Shown here: positions 35,478 to 44,133 of the stretch, one piece after another
How the letters are laid out: each line of letters opens with the position of its first letter
Numbering within the stretch: the first letter of the stretch is position 1
NCBI GenBank assembly: GCA_002490465.1
Contig: DKUB01000103.1
Span: 6,375 to 70,374 of the forward strand
From: Lachnoclostridium sp. UBA7215
GTDB lineage: Bacteria > Bacillota > Clostridia > Lachnospirales > Lachnospiraceae
DNA length: 64,000 nucleotides
Reading direction: 5' to 3'
Notes under the pieces: model-generated
Database searches by the model: none
Seen by the model: only the letters and a program-made list of their open reading frames with translations
Told to the model about the DNA's origin: nothing
Made by a program: the position numbers and the translations under genes

Positions 35478-35490
35478 ATTTAATTATAAT
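35462..35490 (+). promoter_or_regulatory. Perfect sigma-A promoter of the IetAS-like genes
   Basis: TTGACA and TATAAT separated by exactly 17 bases, about 36 bases before the ATPase start. Confidence 0.85.
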
Positions 35491-35525
35491 AAAAACATAA
35501 AGAGAGAGTATAGGGGGTTTGTGTC

Positions 35526-36569
35526 ATGAAGAAACAAAACATTATCAATCTTGTTAAATATCACATTGAACAGAATAATGCTGCTTTTGTTTCGGAAGTG
35601 TCTGAAATAGCCAGAGAGTTTGATGCGAACGGTGATTATGAGGTAGCACAGTATTTGATGGATTTGGTTTCAAATGCAAATGTTTATATACCGCAGGCTA
35701 GTTATCGTAATCTTCAGTTTCTGGAGAAATTAGAGTATTCATCTAGTCCTCTCCTGCTTCCCAATATCATTGAGGAGGATGTTATTGGGATTGCCCGTGC
35801 AATCAAGAACAAGTCTGGCATGTCTAAATTTCTTTTCTATGGGGCACCGGGAACAGGAAAGACAGAGTCGGCTTTTCAAATAGCGCGTTTGCTTGAAAGA
35901 GATATTCTTACGGTACATTTGGAACAACTGATTGACAGCAGATTAGGGGAAACCTCAAAGAATATAACCAGATTATTTGATGAGATAAATCATTTAATGT
36001 ATAGCAAGGTTATTGTTATATTTGATGAACTGGATGCTTTAGTTTTAAATAGGAACAGCGAAAATGACCTTCGTGAGATGAGCAGGGTGACATCGACTTT
36101 TTTAAGAGAATTAGATACTTTGGGCAATCAGATTATAGTGATTGCAACGACAAACTTGTTTGAAAGTTTTGACAAAGCGTTAACAAGAAGATTTGATGCA
36201 ATAGTTTCATTTGATAGATATTCAAAAGAAGACCTTATTGGAATTGCGGACGCCATGCTGACATCTAACATAAAAAAGGCGGTTAATTCGAGTCGGGATA
36301 TAAGATTGTTTAATAAGATACTAAGCAGACTGCCAGAGATTCCATATCCTGGAGATATGAAGCAGATTATAAGGACTTCTATTGCATTTAGTGATGAAAC
36401 GAGCAAATATGATTATTTAAGAAAACTTTATCTTACTTTAAACTGCAATCCGAAAAATGTAGATATTCAGAATCTTTCGGAACAGGGATTTACTACAAGA
36501 GAGATAGAGATTCTTGCCCGAATCCCTAAAAGCAGTGTGTCACGCAAACTTAAGGGAGGGACTGTCTGA
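35526..36569 (+). CDS. ietA: AAA+ ATPase, IetA-like component of an anti-phage pair
   Basis: Cytoplasmic AAA+ ATPase of 347 residues. It shows Walker A GAPGTGKT (106-113), Walker B VIVIFDELD (162-170), sensor-1 ATTN (207-210) and arginine finger region TRRFDAI (220-226), followed by a helical lid. The last ~30 residues (LSEQGFTTREIEILARIPKS) look like a helix-turn-helix. The adjoining protease gene overlaps the stop by one base. ATPase-plus-subtilase pairs of this size are the IetAS type, reported as phage defence and earlier as a plasmid incompatibility trait. The role here is inferred from this pairing. Ribosome site GGGGG is unusual. Confidence 0.8.
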   Translation: MKKQNIINLVKYHIEQNNAAFVSEVSEIAREFDANGDYEVAQYLMDLVSNANVYIPQASYRNLQFLEKLEYSSSPLLLPNIIEEDVIGIARAIKNKSGMSKFLFYGAPGTGKTESAFQIARLLERDILTVHLEQLIDSRLGETSKNITRLFDEINHLMYSKVIVIFDELDALVLNRNSENDLREMSRVTSTFLRELDTLGNQIIVIATTNLFESFDKALTRRFDAIVSFDRYSKEDLIGIADAMLTSNIKKAVNSSRDIRLFNKILSRLPEIPYPGDMKQIIRTSIAFSDETSKYDYLRKLYLTLNCNPKNVDIQNLSEQGFTTREIEILARIPKSSVSRKLKGGTV

Positions 36570-38830
36570 TGAATAATTTGCTTGAAGTAAAGGTTCGTTA
36601 TGATCATAGGAAACGGGGTAATAGCCCTATTTTTGTAAACCTTAAAAAGGACGGGGAGACTACTGTTCAGAAACTTCAGAAATTACAAGAAAATTTAAGA
36701 ACAATAATCAGATATTATGAATCAACACCAAAGTATTTGAAAGGCTATTTAATTGACGTTAATTATAACGATATTATTGCAAAATCCAAACGAATAAGTG
36801 AATTGCTTAGGCCAGGTGGGAAGCAGACAAATGATGTTGTAGTAGGAGCCCGCTTTTCGAATGCTTCGGACGGACGTGAAAATCATATTATTACATATTA
36901 TGTGGATGAGGAAACCATCAAAAACACGCTTGAAAAACTGGATGTGACAAAGAGATTTTTAGTAGAGAAATTGGATGGTAAAGCAGTACCGGAGAACTTT
37001 AATGAATCAACAGAAAAAAAGCCGGATTTAGATTACGAAACATATTCCTCAAAAAAAATCATCCGTAATATAATTGTTGATTGTTCTGTAGTAGAATCCG
37101 TTTCTATTCCTAATGTAACTGCTGATATTCAAAGGGAATCTTTTTTACTGACTTTTTTTCAGACAGAATACTCGTTGTCTGAAATGTTGGAAGAACTTAA
37201 AATAGATCAATATCGGTATCCATATGCATTTTATGGGAGAGATACAATTTCGGTAAGTTGGGATTTGTATCGGATTCTTCAAGACAAGGTTCCGTATATG
37301 ATTTCAATGATTTCTTCAGACTTATCACAAGTAACATTGGAGACTATAGATAAGTCGAAACAAAAATATGAACAAAATATTCCCAGACCATTGAATGAGC
37401 CTACGATAGGTGTCATTGATAATTTATTTGATGAAGGGGTTTATTTTGCTGAATGGGTTGAGAATACGGACTACCTGGATGAATTTGAATTCATTGACGG
37501 AAGAGATGTTTCTCGTGATCATGGTACAGAGGTAACATCTATCATTGTAGATGGACCCAGTCTGAATCCATGGCTTGATGATGGCTGTGGTAGATTTAAG
37601 GTGCGTCATTTTGGCGTGTGTGTTAATAGAATTTCTGTTCCACGATTAGTAAATAAAATTAGAAAGATAGTAAATGACAATCCTGATATTCATGTATGGA
37701 ATTTATCACTTGGGACAGACGATGAAATATCGAAAAACTTTATCTCATATGATGGCTCAGCCTTGGATGAATTACAAGCAAATAAAAATATTATTTTTGT
37801 TGTAGCGGGAACAAATGATAATCGCAATAAAAAAGAGGGTATACTACGCGTTGGCTCTCCGGCAGATTCCCTGAATGCAGTGGTTGTTAATTCAGTAAAA
37901 CGCAATGGATTACCTGCTTCCTATACCAGACAGGGAACAGTTTTATCCTTTTTTAATAAGCCGGATGTTTCTTATTATGGGGGAGATTATGAGGAAAGTG
38001 AACGTATAAGAGCATGTTCATCCAAAGATATTGAAGAGGTGTATGGAACATCATTTGCTTCGCCGTGGATTGCAAGAAAACTTTCGTTTTTAATTGATAT
38101 TATGGGATTCCCCAGAGAAGTGGCAAAGGCATTAATCATAGATTCGGCAGCAGGATGGGAATTTAAGATATCTACATATAGAATTCAGAGTCAGATTGGC
38201 TACGGTATTGTTCCAATTAAAATATCAGATATTCTTAAGTCGGATAATAAAGAAATAAGATTTGTTTTGTACGGTACAGCGAGTTCATATATTACTTCGA
38301 ATTATTCGATACCAGTTCCGCGGGATTCTGATAATAAGTATCCTTTTATTGCAAGGGCAGCATTGTGTTATTTTCCGCAATGTTCTAGAGCACAAGGTGT
38401 AGATTATACATCCAGAGAATTATCTTTAAGATTTGGACGTGTGAACAGAAGAGGTGAGATTGATGATATCAATGAAAATATTCAGGATGAAGCAGGACAT
38501 GCTGTTGATGAACGTAAGTCACGCAAAGAATTCAGAAAATGGGAAAATACAAAGTTTATATCAAAGGTTTTGAAAAAGAATAGAGCGTTAAATTCTTATG
38601 ATGAGCGTTTATGGGGTATATCCATTGTCTCTAAAGAGCGTCTGACTACTTCTATGACTTCAAATTTAAACTTTGGTGTCGTTGTCACACTTCGAGAAAT
38701 TAATGGTGTTAATAGGATACAGGATTTTATTACGGCATGTACGTTAAGAGGCTGGATTGTAAATGAAATTAATCTTGAAAACAAGTTAACGCTTTATAAT
38801 AAAAATCAAGAGGAAATAATACTTGAGTAG
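36569..38830 (+). CDS. ietS: Subtilisin-like serine protease, IetS-like component of an anti-phage pair
   Basis: Intracellular S8 protease of 753 residues; no signal peptide or propeptide is visible. The triad is D284 (TIGVIDNLFD), H318 (SRDHGTEVTS) and S495 (YGTSFASPW), with oxyanion Asn416 (VVAGTNDN). An N-terminal 270-residue part and a C-terminal 200-residue part have no recognised domain, as in IetS. The ATG overlaps the ATPase stop by one base, so the two are translated together and probably act together. The ATPase may gate or unfold substrates for the protease (inference). AT-rich compared with flanking genes. Confidence 0.82.
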   Translation: MNNLLEVKVRYDHRKRGNSPIFVNLKKDGETTVQKLQKLQENLRTIIRYYESTPKYLKGYLIDVNYNDIIAKSKRISELLRPGGKQTNDVVVGARFSNASDGRENHIITYYVDEETIKNTLEKLDVTKRFLVEKLDGKAVPENFNESTEKKPDLDYETYSSKKIIRNIIVDCSVVESVSIPNVTADIQRESFLLTFFQTEYSLSEMLEELKIDQYRYPYAFYGRDTISVSWDLYRILQDKVPYMISMISSDLSQVTLETIDKSKQKYEQNIPRPLNEPTIGVIDNLFDEGVYFAEWVENTDYLDEFEFIDGRDVSRDHGTEVTSIIVDGPSLNPWLDDGCGRFKVRHFGVCVNRISVPRLVNKIRKIVNDNPDIHVWNLSLGTDDEISKNFISYDGSALDELQANKNIIFVVAGTNDNRNKKEGILRVGSPADSLNAVVVNSVKRNGLPASYTRQGTVLSFFNKPDVSYYGGDYEESERIRACSSKDIEEVYGTSFASPWIARKLSFLIDIMGFPREVAKALIIDSAAGWEFKISTYRIQSQIGYGIVPIKISDILKSDNKEIRFVLYGTASSYITSNYSIPVPRDSDNKYPFIARAALCYFPQCSRAQGVDYTSRELSLRFGRVNRRGEIDDINENIQDEAGHAVDERKSRKEFRKWENTKFISKVLKKNRALNSYDERLWGISIVSKERLTTSMTSNLNFGVVVTLREINGVNRIQDFITACTLRGWIVNEINLENKLTLYNKNQEEIILE

Positions 38831-38865
38831 GAACAACGGATGAACGAAATAAACAGGAGATTACT

Positions 38866-40209
38866 ATGGAAAGAGACAATAGAACGGAAATAGTAAAAAC
38901 GTATTTTGAAGCCGTATGTGATGCATATTGCCTAGGTAATGTTGAATCTTCTTATAACAAACCAATTATGGATCTTTTCACAAGTCTTGGTTGTGTGGCA
39001 CGAGATTTGTCTGGTGAACGTAAAGGACAGACTGGAGAAAATATTGACATCAAACTTTGGCACAGCGAAGACGAAGTTACAGAGACGGAGCCGTTTGCTG
39101 GAATTGAGGTAAAGAACGTTAATGGTATAGATAAGCGTGCGCATATGCAGATAAAGACTGAAGCTGAAAGATATGGGAACGTTATTCTTACAGATAACGT
39201 GGAGTGGCGGTTTTGGGCTACCGGTGATACAGAAATGTATACTGGTTTGCAAATAATGGAATTAGTTGATGGAAAATTAAAATTGAGAGAAGACAATGTT
39301 GAACTGTTTATTTGTCTTATAGAAGATTTTCTGCTAAAAACCCCTGCGCAAATTAAATCATCCACGAAACTTGCGGAGTATATGGCCAGGCATGCCCGTA
39401 CAATACGCGGTATTATTTCTGGTATTTTAAAAGATGATGGAAGTGGCCAGCCGCTTGTCAATGATAAACAAAAGCGGTTGCCAAAATTTATGGAATTATA
39501 TGGTTTGTATAGCAAAATCAAATCGGATCTTCGTCCATCAATGAATACTCGAGAATTTGCAGATATGTATGCTCAGACAATTGTGTATGGCTTGTTTATT
39601 GCGCGATACAACGATACAACTCCGGATTCTTTTGACAGGTACGAGGCTATTCATTTTCTCCAGGAGGAGTCGGAACTTCTCAAACAGTTCTTTATACATA
39701 TTACAGGGACAGGGAAAAAGCATTCCACGCTTGAAAATGTAATTGATAAGCTGTGTTCTTTATATAAAATTTGTAATATCTCTGATCTTCTGGGACGTAA
39801 TGAACAAAAAGATACAATTATTCATTTTTATGAAGAATTTTTAACTTTTTATGATTTGGCTTTACGAAAATCACTTGGTGTGTTTTATACGCCTGTTCAG
39901 GTGGTACAATACCTGATTTCAATGGTAGATAAAATTCTGATAGAGGAGTTTAATATTAATGGCGGATTATCTAATAATGAGCAGATAACTATAAAAGTTC
40001 CATGTGCGCCGTATCGGGCTACTACCAGAAGCAAGTGGTCAAATGAGAGGACTGTTTCTGTTCCTCGTGTAGCTATTCTTGATCCAGCGTGCGGTACAGG
40101 TTCTTTTGACGCAGAAATTATTAAATATGTCAAAAATACATATTTCTCAGGTACGCGGGCGGCATTTTATGAAAACTATATTCAGCAAGAAGATGGTCTA
40201 CTTTCTTGA
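38866..40209 (+). CDS. Nuclease-methyltransferase (type ISP/IIG-like), N-terminal piece ending at an in-frame TGA
   Basis: First half of a restriction-modification-type protein. Residues 55-90 hold a PD-(D/E)XK-like pattern (D61, E81-V-K83 in FAGIEVKNVNG), a likely DNA-cleaving domain. A helical linker leads to FYTPVQVVQYL and the SAM-binding motif I LDPACGTGSF (405-414). The frame stops at TGA after EDGLLS, inside the methyltransferase, and the same frame continues as LIGFEIM, which relatives have as an uninterrupted (R)LIGFE block. A C-to-T change of CGA to TGA explains it. Alone, this piece lacks the NPPY catalytic motif. Confidence 0.8.
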   Translation: MERDNRTEIVKTYFEAVCDAYCLGNVESSYNKPIMDLFTSLGCVARDLSGERKGQTGENIDIKLWHSEDEVTETEPFAGIEVKNVNGIDKRAHMQIKTEAERYGNVILTDNVEWRFWATGDTEMYTGLQIMELVDGKLKLREDNVELFICLIEDFLLKTPAQIKSSTKLAEYMARHARTIRGIISGILKDDGSGQPLVNDKQKRLPKFMELYGLYSKIKSDLRPSMNTREFADMYAQTIVYGLFIARYNDTTPDSFDRYEAIHFLQEESELLKQFFIHITGTGKKHSTLENVIDKLCSLYKICNISDLLGRNEQKDTIIHFYEEFLTFYDLALRKSLGVFYTPVQVVQYLISMVDKILIEEFNINGGLSNNEQITIKVPCAPYRATTRSKWSNERTVSVPRVAILDPACGTGSFDAEIIKYVKNTYFSGTRAAFYENYIQQEDGLLS

Positions 40210-40227
40210 TTAATAGGTTTTGAGATT

Positions 40228-42093
40228 ATGATGACAAGTTATGTTGTAGCCCATTTAAAAATTCGTCGTACGATTAATGAAACACTTGGACATTTACCGG
40301 ATGTTCAATTACCAACAAATATTTTCCTGACAAATACACTTGCACAGCCTATATCGGAATTGGAACGCGGTGAACAGTTAACACTATTTGATTTTTCCGC
40401 AGCAATTACAGAAGAAGCTTATCAAGCAGATACATGGAAAACTCGTCGACCTATTAAAGTGATTATCGGAAATCCACCTTATCTGGCGACATCTACAAAT
40501 CCCTATGACATTTCTGCATATAAAACTGAAACTGACGGAATAACTGATTTTGGTGAGAAAAAACATTGGTTAAACGATGATTATGTTAAGTTCTTTCGTT
40601 TTTCGGGGCATATTATCAACAAGAATAAGGAGGGAGTTCTTGCATTTGTCACTAACAATGGTTATTTGGACAATCCAACTTTTAGAGGTATGCGAGCGAG
40701 TTTATTGAGGACTTTTGACAAGATATATATCGTAAACCTTCATGGTAGCGCAAAAAAAAGGGAGACTACTCCTGACGGTGGAAAAGATGAGAATATTTTT
40801 AACATTATGCAAGGTATTTCATTGTTCATTGGTATAAAGAAGTCGAAAAAAGCTGATTGGGCGAAGGTATACTATGCAGATGTTTGGGGCGCTCGTGAAG
40901 ACAAGTTAGATTCTTTGGCGAAAGGAAATCTGTCTTTTTCTGAACTGAAAATGGACAGGAAGATGGCATATTTTATTCCATTTGAGAATGAGGATAAGGA
41001 AATTTATGATAAGGGGGTTAGTCTTACAGAATTATTTCCGACAAATGTAACGGGAATAGTTTCCGGTAATGATAAAGTCGCTATCGCCCCTACGAAAGTC
41101 GAGTTGGTTAGACGAATGGAGATTATTAAAAATGCAACGGGGGAGGAAGACATATTCAATCTCTGGAAACATTTTAGTCGAGGACAGACCGCTGAAAAGA
41201 TTCAAAATGATGTGTTATCGGAAGGGGAGGTAACCCCAATTTTATTCCGTCCGTTTGACTTTCGTTGGACATATTATTCAGGTAATTCTTGTGGCTGGGT
41301 TCTTTGGCCTCGTGAAAAGAGCACAATGGGACATTTGTTAGCAGAACCGACCAGCCCTATTGGAGAAAATATTGGTCTTGTTTTCTGTAAAACGTCCAGA
41401 AGATTTTTTTCACCTTTTGTTTCAACGAATATTATTGCTCATCGTCTCTTTTCTGCAATGTGTGAAATTACTTATATTGCGCCCCTCTATTTGCATTTTG
41501 GGTCAGAAATAATCGGAGAAAGTTGGGAGGCCAATTTGAATGATGATGTTTTTGATAAATTGACCCAGTATACGTCCACTAAACCAACCCCGATTGAAGT
41601 GTTTGACTATGTGTATGGTGTTTTGCATGATCCTGTGTATATTGAGAAGTATGAGCAGTATTTGTGTCGGGATTTTCCGCGTGTGCCAATTATCAATAAG
41701 CCGAAAGAAAAAAGGGATAAACGTGAATTCTTTGTAAGTGAAGAATTGTACAAAGAATATGTTGCTGTTGGTAAGAATTTGAGAGAATTACATCTTATGC
41801 AGAGCAAGATACCGGCAGAACTTTTACTTGAACCAGACACACCCGATCATATGGAAATCGGAACAGTTAAATATAAAAATGGTGTGCTTCAACTTAATAG
41901 TGATAAACGCATCTTGGGTATTCCACAAGATGTATGGGAATATCAAATAGGTGGACACCAAGTGCTAGATAAATGGTTTAAGGAACATAAGGGAGAAAAA
42001 TTTACTATTGATATTTTCAATCATATTGAAAACGTAGTTGGTTTGCTTTCTGAGACAATTAGGTTGGAGAAGTATCTGCGAGAACTTCATTGA
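40228..42093 (+). CDS. Nuclease-methyltransferase (type ISP/IIG-like), C-terminal piece
   Basis: Second half of the same protein, in the same frame, 18 bases after the TGA. It holds the N6-adenine methyltransferase catalytic motif IIGNPPYLAT (residues 79-88), followed by a large target-recognition and ISP_C-like region. The first available ATG follows a weak TAGGT site, so re-initiation is possible but SAM-binding motif I would be missing. The two pieces might pair in trans; otherwise the enzyme is dead. The reconstituted protein would be 1,075 residues. Confidence 0.8.
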   Translation: MMTSYVVAHLKIRRTINETLGHLPDVQLPTNIFLTNTLAQPISELERGEQLTLFDFSAAITEEAYQADTWKTRRPIKVIIGNPPYLATSTNPYDISAYKTETDGITDFGEKKHWLNDDYVKFFRFSGHIINKNKEGVLAFVTNNGYLDNPTFRGMRASLLRTFDKIYIVNLHGSAKKRETTPDGGKDENIFNIMQGISLFIGIKKSKKADWAKVYYADVWGAREDKLDSLAKGNLSFSELKMDRKMAYFIPFENEDKEIYDKGVSLTELFPTNVTGIVSGNDKVAIAPTKVELVRRMEIIKNATGEEDIFNLWKHFSRGQTAEKIQNDVLSEGEVTPILFRPFDFRWTYYSGNSCGWVLWPREKSTMGHLLAEPTSPIGENIGLVFCKTSRRFFSPFVSTNIIAHRLFSAMCEITYIAPLYLHFGSEIIGESWEANLNDDVFDKLTQYTSTKPTPIEVFDYVYGVLHDPVYIEKYEQYLCRDFPRVPIINKPKEKRDKREFFVSEELYKEYVAVGKNLRELHLMQSKIPAELLLEPDTPDHMEIGTVKYKNGVLQLNSDKRILGIPQDVWEYQIGGHQVLDKWFKEHKGEKFTIDIFNHIENVVGLLSETIRLEKYLRELH

Positions 42094-42240
42094 GAGTTAG
42101 GGAAAATTTTTATTTGCAAAAAGATGGGAACAATAAAATAAGTAAACCAAAAAGAGAAGCAAAGATAAAAATCCATATTTCTCAATCACATAGTTTTTTA
42201 TGATATTAATTGTTGAAGATAAATCAAAGGAGACTGTGCG

Positions 42241-42387
42241 ATGTTGTTATACTATGGCAAAGGAAGAACAGAAATCCTTCAAGGAATTAGAGAAAAAATC
42301 TTTGCTTATGTATGTGAGTTCGCAAGGGAGATTACTGTACAGAGACAGAGGATGGACGGCGACCCATGTCCTTTTTTGTTAGGCTAG
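42241..42387 (+). CDS. Small ORF with strong ribosome binding site
   Basis: Forty-eight codons starting MLLYYGKGRTEILQGIREK, ending PCPFLLG. AAAGGAG sits eight bases before the ATG, better than for the overlapping frames. The product is basic in its first half with a helical middle (IFAYVCEFAREITVQRQR). No family recognised. It lies inside the inverted-repeat-bounded islet and is followed three bases later by another small ORF. A mobile-element accessory gene or its remnant is possible. Confidence 0.4.
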   Translation: MLLYYGKGRTEILQGIREKIFAYVCEFAREITVQRQRMDGDPCPFLLG

Positions 42388-42390
42388 GCG

Positions 42391-42534
42391 ATGCAGATGG
42401 ATAAAATTGACAGGAGCACTCTTATGGAGAAGGTAATGTTTGCTGAATATATAGAAGTGTATGCAACAAAAGTGGAAAGTCCGGACAAAGAGGATAAACG
42501 AATAAAAAAGCAAGAGAACTTTATCAATACCTGA
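42391..42534 (+). CDS. Small ORF, possible partner of the preceding one
   Basis: Forty-seven residues, MQMDKIDRSTLMEKVMFAEY then IEVYATKVESPDKEDKRIK, hydrophilic and helical. An ATG at codon 3 is the alternative start. No clear ribosome site, but it starts three bases after the previous stop, so coupled translation is possible. No recognised family. Confidence 0.35.
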   Translation: MQMDKIDRSTLMEKVMFAEYIEVYATKVESPDKEDKRIKKQENFINT

Positions 42535-42621
42535 ACAATAATGCAGCAATAACAGCATCGTGAAAGGCATTTTGAGAAACATTTGCAAGATAAAGAAAAA
42601 CTGTAAGGCAAATCGGTAGGA

Positions 42622-42642
42622 TTTGTGCCAGGTAATCATTTT
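42622..42642 (+). repeat. Direct copy of the left repeat
   Basis: TTTGTGCCAGGTAATC is identical to 35351-35366. It faces an inverted relative at 42678-42696, making an inverted pair about 40 bases apart at the right edge of the islet. Confidence 0.6.
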
Positions 42643-42677
42643 GCTGTTTTCATGAAATACCGAATCTGAAAGAATTG

Positions 42678-42696
42678 CCAACGATTACTTGACACA
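42678..42696 (-). repeat. Right inverted repeat of the defence islet
   Basis: Its reverse complement TGTGTCAAGTAATCGTTGG differs from the left repeat at three of 19 positions. The enclosed span is about 7.3 kb and contains the IetAS-like pair, the split methyltransferase and two small ORFs, but no recognisable transposase or integrase. Confidence 0.6.
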
Positions 42697-42707
42697 CACG
42701 TACACAT

Positions 42708-42736
42708 TTGACCTTTTGCTCTTATTATAATATGAT
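42708..42736 (+). promoter_or_regulatory. Sigma-A promoter of the nucleoside phosphorylase gene
   Basis: TTGACC and TATGAT are separated by 17 bases, each one base from consensus, about 30 bases before the start codon and just outside the islet's right repeat. Confidence 0.65.
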
Positions 42737-42767
42737 AGAAGAAGAAAAAGGGGGGTGACGTGACAGA

Positions 42768-44090
42768 ATGGGAATGATGGGGACAGGTCGTTTTGTAGAC
42801 CTCATTTGCAAAAAAAGAGAGGGTATTCCTCTTCAGAAGGAAGAAATCCGCACTATGATAAGAAATTATACAGAGGGGCGGATTCCCGATTATCAGATGT
42901 CGGCATTGCTTATGGCCATTTGTTTCAGGGGGATGAATGATGATGAGCTCACCGAACTGACGCTTGCCATGAGGGATTCCGGGGAGGTGCTTGATTTGTC
43001 AGCAATTCCGGGGATTAAGGTTGATAAGCACTCAACAGGAGGTGTGGGGGATAAAACAACCCTTATTATCGGTCCGATTGTAGCGGCGTGCGGTGTGCCT
43101 GTTGCTAAAATGAGTGGTAGAGGACTGGGTTTTACAGGAGGGACATTGGATAAACTGGAATCCATACCTGGGTTTCGGACAGATCTCTCAGGAGAGGAGT
43201 TTTTTTCCTGCGTTCAAAAGAATGGGGTCAGTGTCATTGGTCAGACGGCAGATCTTGCGCCGGCAGACAAGCTGCTGTATGCCTTGCGGGATGTAACGGG
43301 AACTGTGGAAAGCATACCGCTCATTGCCGCCTCGGTTATGAGCAAAAAACTGGCGGCGGGAAGCGATAAAATTCTTCTGGATGTCACAACGGGAAGCGGC
43401 GCTTTTATTAAGGAATTAGAGCGGTCAAGAGAACTTGCCGGACGAATGGCAGCGATAGGAAACAGTGCTGGAAAAGAGACGGTGGCAATTATCACAAGTA
43501 TGGATGAGCCATTAGGATATGCGGTGGGGAATGCGTTGGAAGTCAGAGAGGTCATTGGCATGCTCCAGGGAGAGGGACCGGATGATTTGCGGGAGGTCTG
43601 TCTTACACTTGCCGGCATGATGATTTCTATGGGCAGAACAGACGCATCCTTTGATGCGGGCTGTGCTATGGCGGAGGATGCGCTGGCAAGCGGTGCAGCA
43701 TATAAAAAGTTCAGAGAGATGGTATCTTCCCAGGGAGGGAATCTTTCCTGTATTGATTCTCCCGACAAACTTCCACAGGCCGAGATGTGTTATGAGTTTG
43801 CAGCTCCGTCAGAGGGATATCTGTATGCCATCGATACAGAAGGAATCGGTATAGCGGCCGGGCTTTTAGGGGCGGGACGTGAGACAAAAGAAAGCAAGAT
43901 AGATGCAGGTGCCGGGCTGATTATGAGAAAGAAGACAGGAGTATATGTAAAAAAGGGTGAAATACTGGCAACACTTTATGCAGCCGATGAGGAACATCTG
44001 ATGCGGGCCAGAGAACATTTAACCTCCTGTTTTACTATTCGTGAAGAGGCGCCGGAGCCAAAGAAATTAATTGTAGATATTATACGCTAA
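42768..44090 (+). CDS. Pyrimidine-nucleoside (thymidine) phosphorylase
   Basis: Splits thymidine, deoxyuridine or uridine with phosphate to base and sugar-1-phosphate for nucleoside salvage. The 440-residue protein shows KVDKHSTGGVGDKTTLIIGP, VAKMSGRGLGFTGGTLDKLE and the C-terminal AGAGLIMRKKTG, all family hallmarks. Firmicute members usually accept both uridine and thymidine (Pdp), so the exact substrate range is not certain. ATG follows GGGGGGTGA. It lies between the defence islet and the polysaccharide genes. Confidence 0.92.
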   Translation: MGMMGTGRFVDLICKKREGIPLQKEEIRTMIRNYTEGRIPDYQMSALLMAICFRGMNDDELTELTLAMRDSGEVLDLSAIPGIKVDKHSTGGVGDKTTLIIGPIVAACGVPVAKMSGRGLGFTGGTLDKLESIPGFRTDLSGEEFFSCVQKNGVSVIGQTADLAPADKLLYALRDVTGTVESIPLIAASVMSKKLAAGSDKILLDVTTGSGAFIKELERSRELAGRMAAIGNSAGKETVAIITSMDEPLGYAVGNALEVREVIGMLQGEGPDDLREVCLTLAGMMISMGRTDASFDAGCAMAEDALASGAAYKKFREMVSSQGGNLSCIDSPDKLPQAEMCYEFAAPSEGYLYAIDTEGIGIAAGLLGAGRETKESKIDAGAGLIMRKKTGVYVKKGEILATLYAADEEHLMRAREHLTSCFTIREEAPEPKKLIVDIIR

Positions 44091-44133
44091 ATTTGTTACA
44101 ATAGATACAAAAAGCAGAGAATGGAGAGAACGA

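Noticed and set aside
38952..39521. 189-residue minus-strand ORF
   Set aside because: Antisense to the nuclease-methyltransferase gene; no ribosome site and no recognisable motif.
40207..40209. TGA read as selenocysteine or tryptophan
   Set aside because: No selenocysteine-type element is visible just downstream, other genes here use TGA as a stop, and homologous blocks suggest an arginine codon. A nonsense change is simpler.
35526..42093. BREX, DISARM or a classical type I R-M operon
   Set aside because: No BrxA/B/C, PglZ, DrmA/B, HsdR or HsdS counterparts are seen. Only the methyltransferase half resembles PglX/ISP proteins.
42200..42382. 60-residue plus-strand ORF
   Set aside because: It overlaps, in another frame, a 48-codon ORF with a far better ribosome site, and its own start has none.
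42379..42681. 100-residue minus-strand ORF over the islet's right end
   Set aside because: Hydrophobic low-complexity translation, no ribosome site and no family resemblance; it is antisense to a better small ORF.
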